Shown: positions 63,129-64,000 of the stretch, piece after piece | How the letters are laid out: every line of letters starts with the position of its first letter | How positions within the stretch are numbered: position 1 is the stretch's first letter | DNA from: an uncultured Fusobacterium sp. | GTDB taxonomy: Bacteria; Fusobacteriota; Fusobacteriia; Fusobacteriales; Fusobacteriaceae | Direction of reading: 5' to 3' | Assembly: GCA_900542625.1 (NCBI GenBank) | Contig: UQOH01000002.1 | Coordinates: 8,044 to 72,043 of the forward strand | DNA length: 64,000 nt | Notes under the pieces: generated by a model | What the model was told of the DNA's origin: nothing | The model's database searches: none | The model's input: only the letters and a program-made list of their open reading frames with translations | Position numbers and translations under genes: made by a program

Positions 63129-63728
63129 CTAATCTTTTTCTACATCCGTAATGTTTACTTCTACAGGAGTCATTCTTCCGAACATCTCCACCATTACTTT
63201 TACTTTTCTATTTTCTAAATTAATTTCAGCAACTTTCCCCTGCTGACCTGCAAATCCACCTTGAAGCAGAGTCACATAATCCCCTTCAGCAAAGTCTACT
63301 GCTATTAATTCTGCATCTTCATTTTCACTGTTTTCAATGCTGTAACCAATTACTCTGAAAATGTTCTTAACTTCTTCCTCTTCCATAGGAATCGGATCTG
63401 AACCAACACCTACAAACCCTGTTACTCCATTTGTATTTCTTACTACATACCAAGCATCAGAATCTACACTGTAGTTAATTCCATCTTCACTTTCTTCTCT
63501 AGTTGCATACATTTCCAACATTACGTATCCAGGGAATAATTTTCTGCTGATGGTTTTTTTCTTACCTCTTCTTAGCTCAACTGATTGTTCTTCTGGTACT
63601 AACACTTTGGTAACTATTGTATTCATACCCAGAGCTTCCAATTTTTGCTCTAAATCAGTTTTTACTTTTTTTTCATACCCTGAATATGTATGTATCATAA
63701 ACCATTTTTTTTCTAAAACTGTTTTCAT
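63129..63728 (-). CDS. nusG: Transcription termination/antitermination factor NusG
   Basis: 199 aa. The NGN domain begins KKWFMIHTYSGYEKKVKTDLEQ and contains KLFPGYVMLEM near residue 64; the KOW domain has DYVTLLQGGFAGQQGKVAEIN near 150. A short acidic/variable insert (ATREESEDGINYSVDSDA) lies in the NGN domain. Directly follows secE. Confidence 0.96.
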   Translation of the reverse strand: MKTVLEKKWFMIHTYSGYEKKVKTDLEQKLEALGMNTIVTKVLVPEEQSVELRRGKKKTISRKLFPGYVMLEMYATREESEDGINYSVDSDAWYVVRNTNGVTGFVGVGSDPIPMEEEEVKNIFRVIGYSIENSENEDAELIAVDFAEGDYVTLLQGGFAGQQGKVAEINLENRKVKVMVEMFGRMTPVEVNITDVEKD

Positions 63729-63730
63729 TA

Positions 63731-63916
63731 TTATTGTCCTCCAAACAGAGATACAAGTATCTTTAAAAGTCTTAAAGCAACTATATCAAAAACCCCTAAA
63801 TATATGCTCAATGCAACACTCATCGCTATAACCCACACAGTTGCATGTACAACCTGCTTTCTTCTAGGCCATTCAACTTTTGAGTATTCCATTTTTACAT
63901 CTCTAAACAATTTCAT
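63731..63916 (-). CDS. secE: Preprotein translocase subunit SecE
   Basis: 61 aa with a single membrane segment, preceded by the conserved amphipathic FRDVKMEYSKVEWPRRKQV. It pairs with SecY/SecG in the export channel. Two bases separate it from nusG, the usual pair. Confidence 0.94.
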   Translation of the reverse strand: MKLFRDVKMEYSKVEWPRRKQVVHATVWVIAMSVALSIYLGVFDIVALRLLKILVSLFGGQ

Positions 63917-63951
63917 AGTTTAATCCACCTTTTATTAGTATCCATAAAAAA

Positions 63952-64000
63952 TGGCAGGTCAAGAGGGACTCGAACCCCCAACCCTCGGTTTTGGAGACCG
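63952..64000 (-). tRNA. trnW: tRNA-Trp (CCA anticodon), 5' part cut by window edge
   Basis: The 3' two-thirds of a tRNA: anticodon arm CGGT-CTCCAAA-ACCG with anticodon CCA, a variable loop, the T arm with GGTTCGAGTCC, and an encoded CCA end. tRNA-Trp directly before secE-nusG is common in Fusobacteriota. The D arm and acceptor 5' strand lie beyond the edge. Confidence 0.93.

Noticed and set aside
1..64000. CRISPR arrays, rRNA genes, complete insertion sequences, prophage
   Set aside because: No regularly spaced repeats, rRNA signatures, intact transposase or phage genes were seen.

Overview
The window is about 31% GC chromosomal DNA from a member of the Fusobacteriota, most likely the genus Fusobacterium (the F. 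varium / ulcerans / mortiferum side is a guess). This rests on very AT-rich codon use, Gram-negative envelope genes (heptose-1-phosphate adenylyltransferase rfaE2, outer-membrane beta-barrel proteins ending in a C-terminal Phe, an alpha-2-macroglobulin/PBP1C pair), a K+-dependent membrane pyrophosphatase, RNase J, and the block tRNA-Trp-secE-nusG-rplKAJL-rpoBC. Nearly everything is on the minus strand; only coaX and one unrecognised gene are on the plus strand.

Layout. 1-22 kb is dense housekeeping: nadE (cut by the window edge), rbgA, rsmI; ctp-tlyA-HD protein-dxs-DUF212-yhbY-rnj-mrdA-mreD-like-LytR_C-mtaB-rsmE-Rrf2-ruvB-DUF445; then yigZ-comEC-GPH transporter-tmcAL, divergent from coaX. Many of these act on RNA: rRNA methylation (RsmI, RsmE, TlyA), tRNA modification (MtaB, TmcAL, later TsaB/TsaE), ribosome assembly (RbgA, YhbY) and decay (RNase J). 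22.5-31.5 kb is more accessory: an outer-membrane protein under a MerR regulator that appears to activate both itself and the porin, azlCD, thioredoxin, hcp with a perfect 19-bp palindrome upstream, tsaB/tsaE/rfaE2, and a plus-strand gene that looks like a catalytically dead GIY-YIG protein. 31.6-42.1 kb holds upp, rpmE and an envelope operon: secreted flavodoxin-like protein, mpg, hydrolase, alpha-2-macroglobulin, pbpC. 42.1-48.1 kb is the least ordinary part: an AbiF-type HEPN gene preceded by its own cloverleaf ncRNA, two tandem porin-like genes, and a large MORN-repeat protein. 48.1-64 kb returns to core genes: hppA, apbE, rpoZ, gmk, yicC, rpoC, rpoB, rplL, rplJ, rplA, rplK, nusG, secE, tRNA-Trp (cut by the edge).

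Main points of interest. (1) An AbiF/Abi_2 HEPN protein (R-x4-H at residues 206-211) with a roughly 75-nt three-way-junction RNA that has its own consensus promoter and U-tract; the cassette is bracketed by two copies of a porin terminator arm, as if inserted there. (2) Four copies of a 150-200 bp intergenic palindromic element with a conserved frame and arms that differ in sequence but still pair. (3) A MerR regulon with two matching 19-bp-spacer promoters. (4) A secreted flavodoxin-fold protein with a DAVTSAS flavinylation-like motif, plus an ApbE flavin transferase 8 kb away. (5) A candidate C-rich small RNA between azlC and trxA.

All functions are inferred by reading the sequence; no database search was run.
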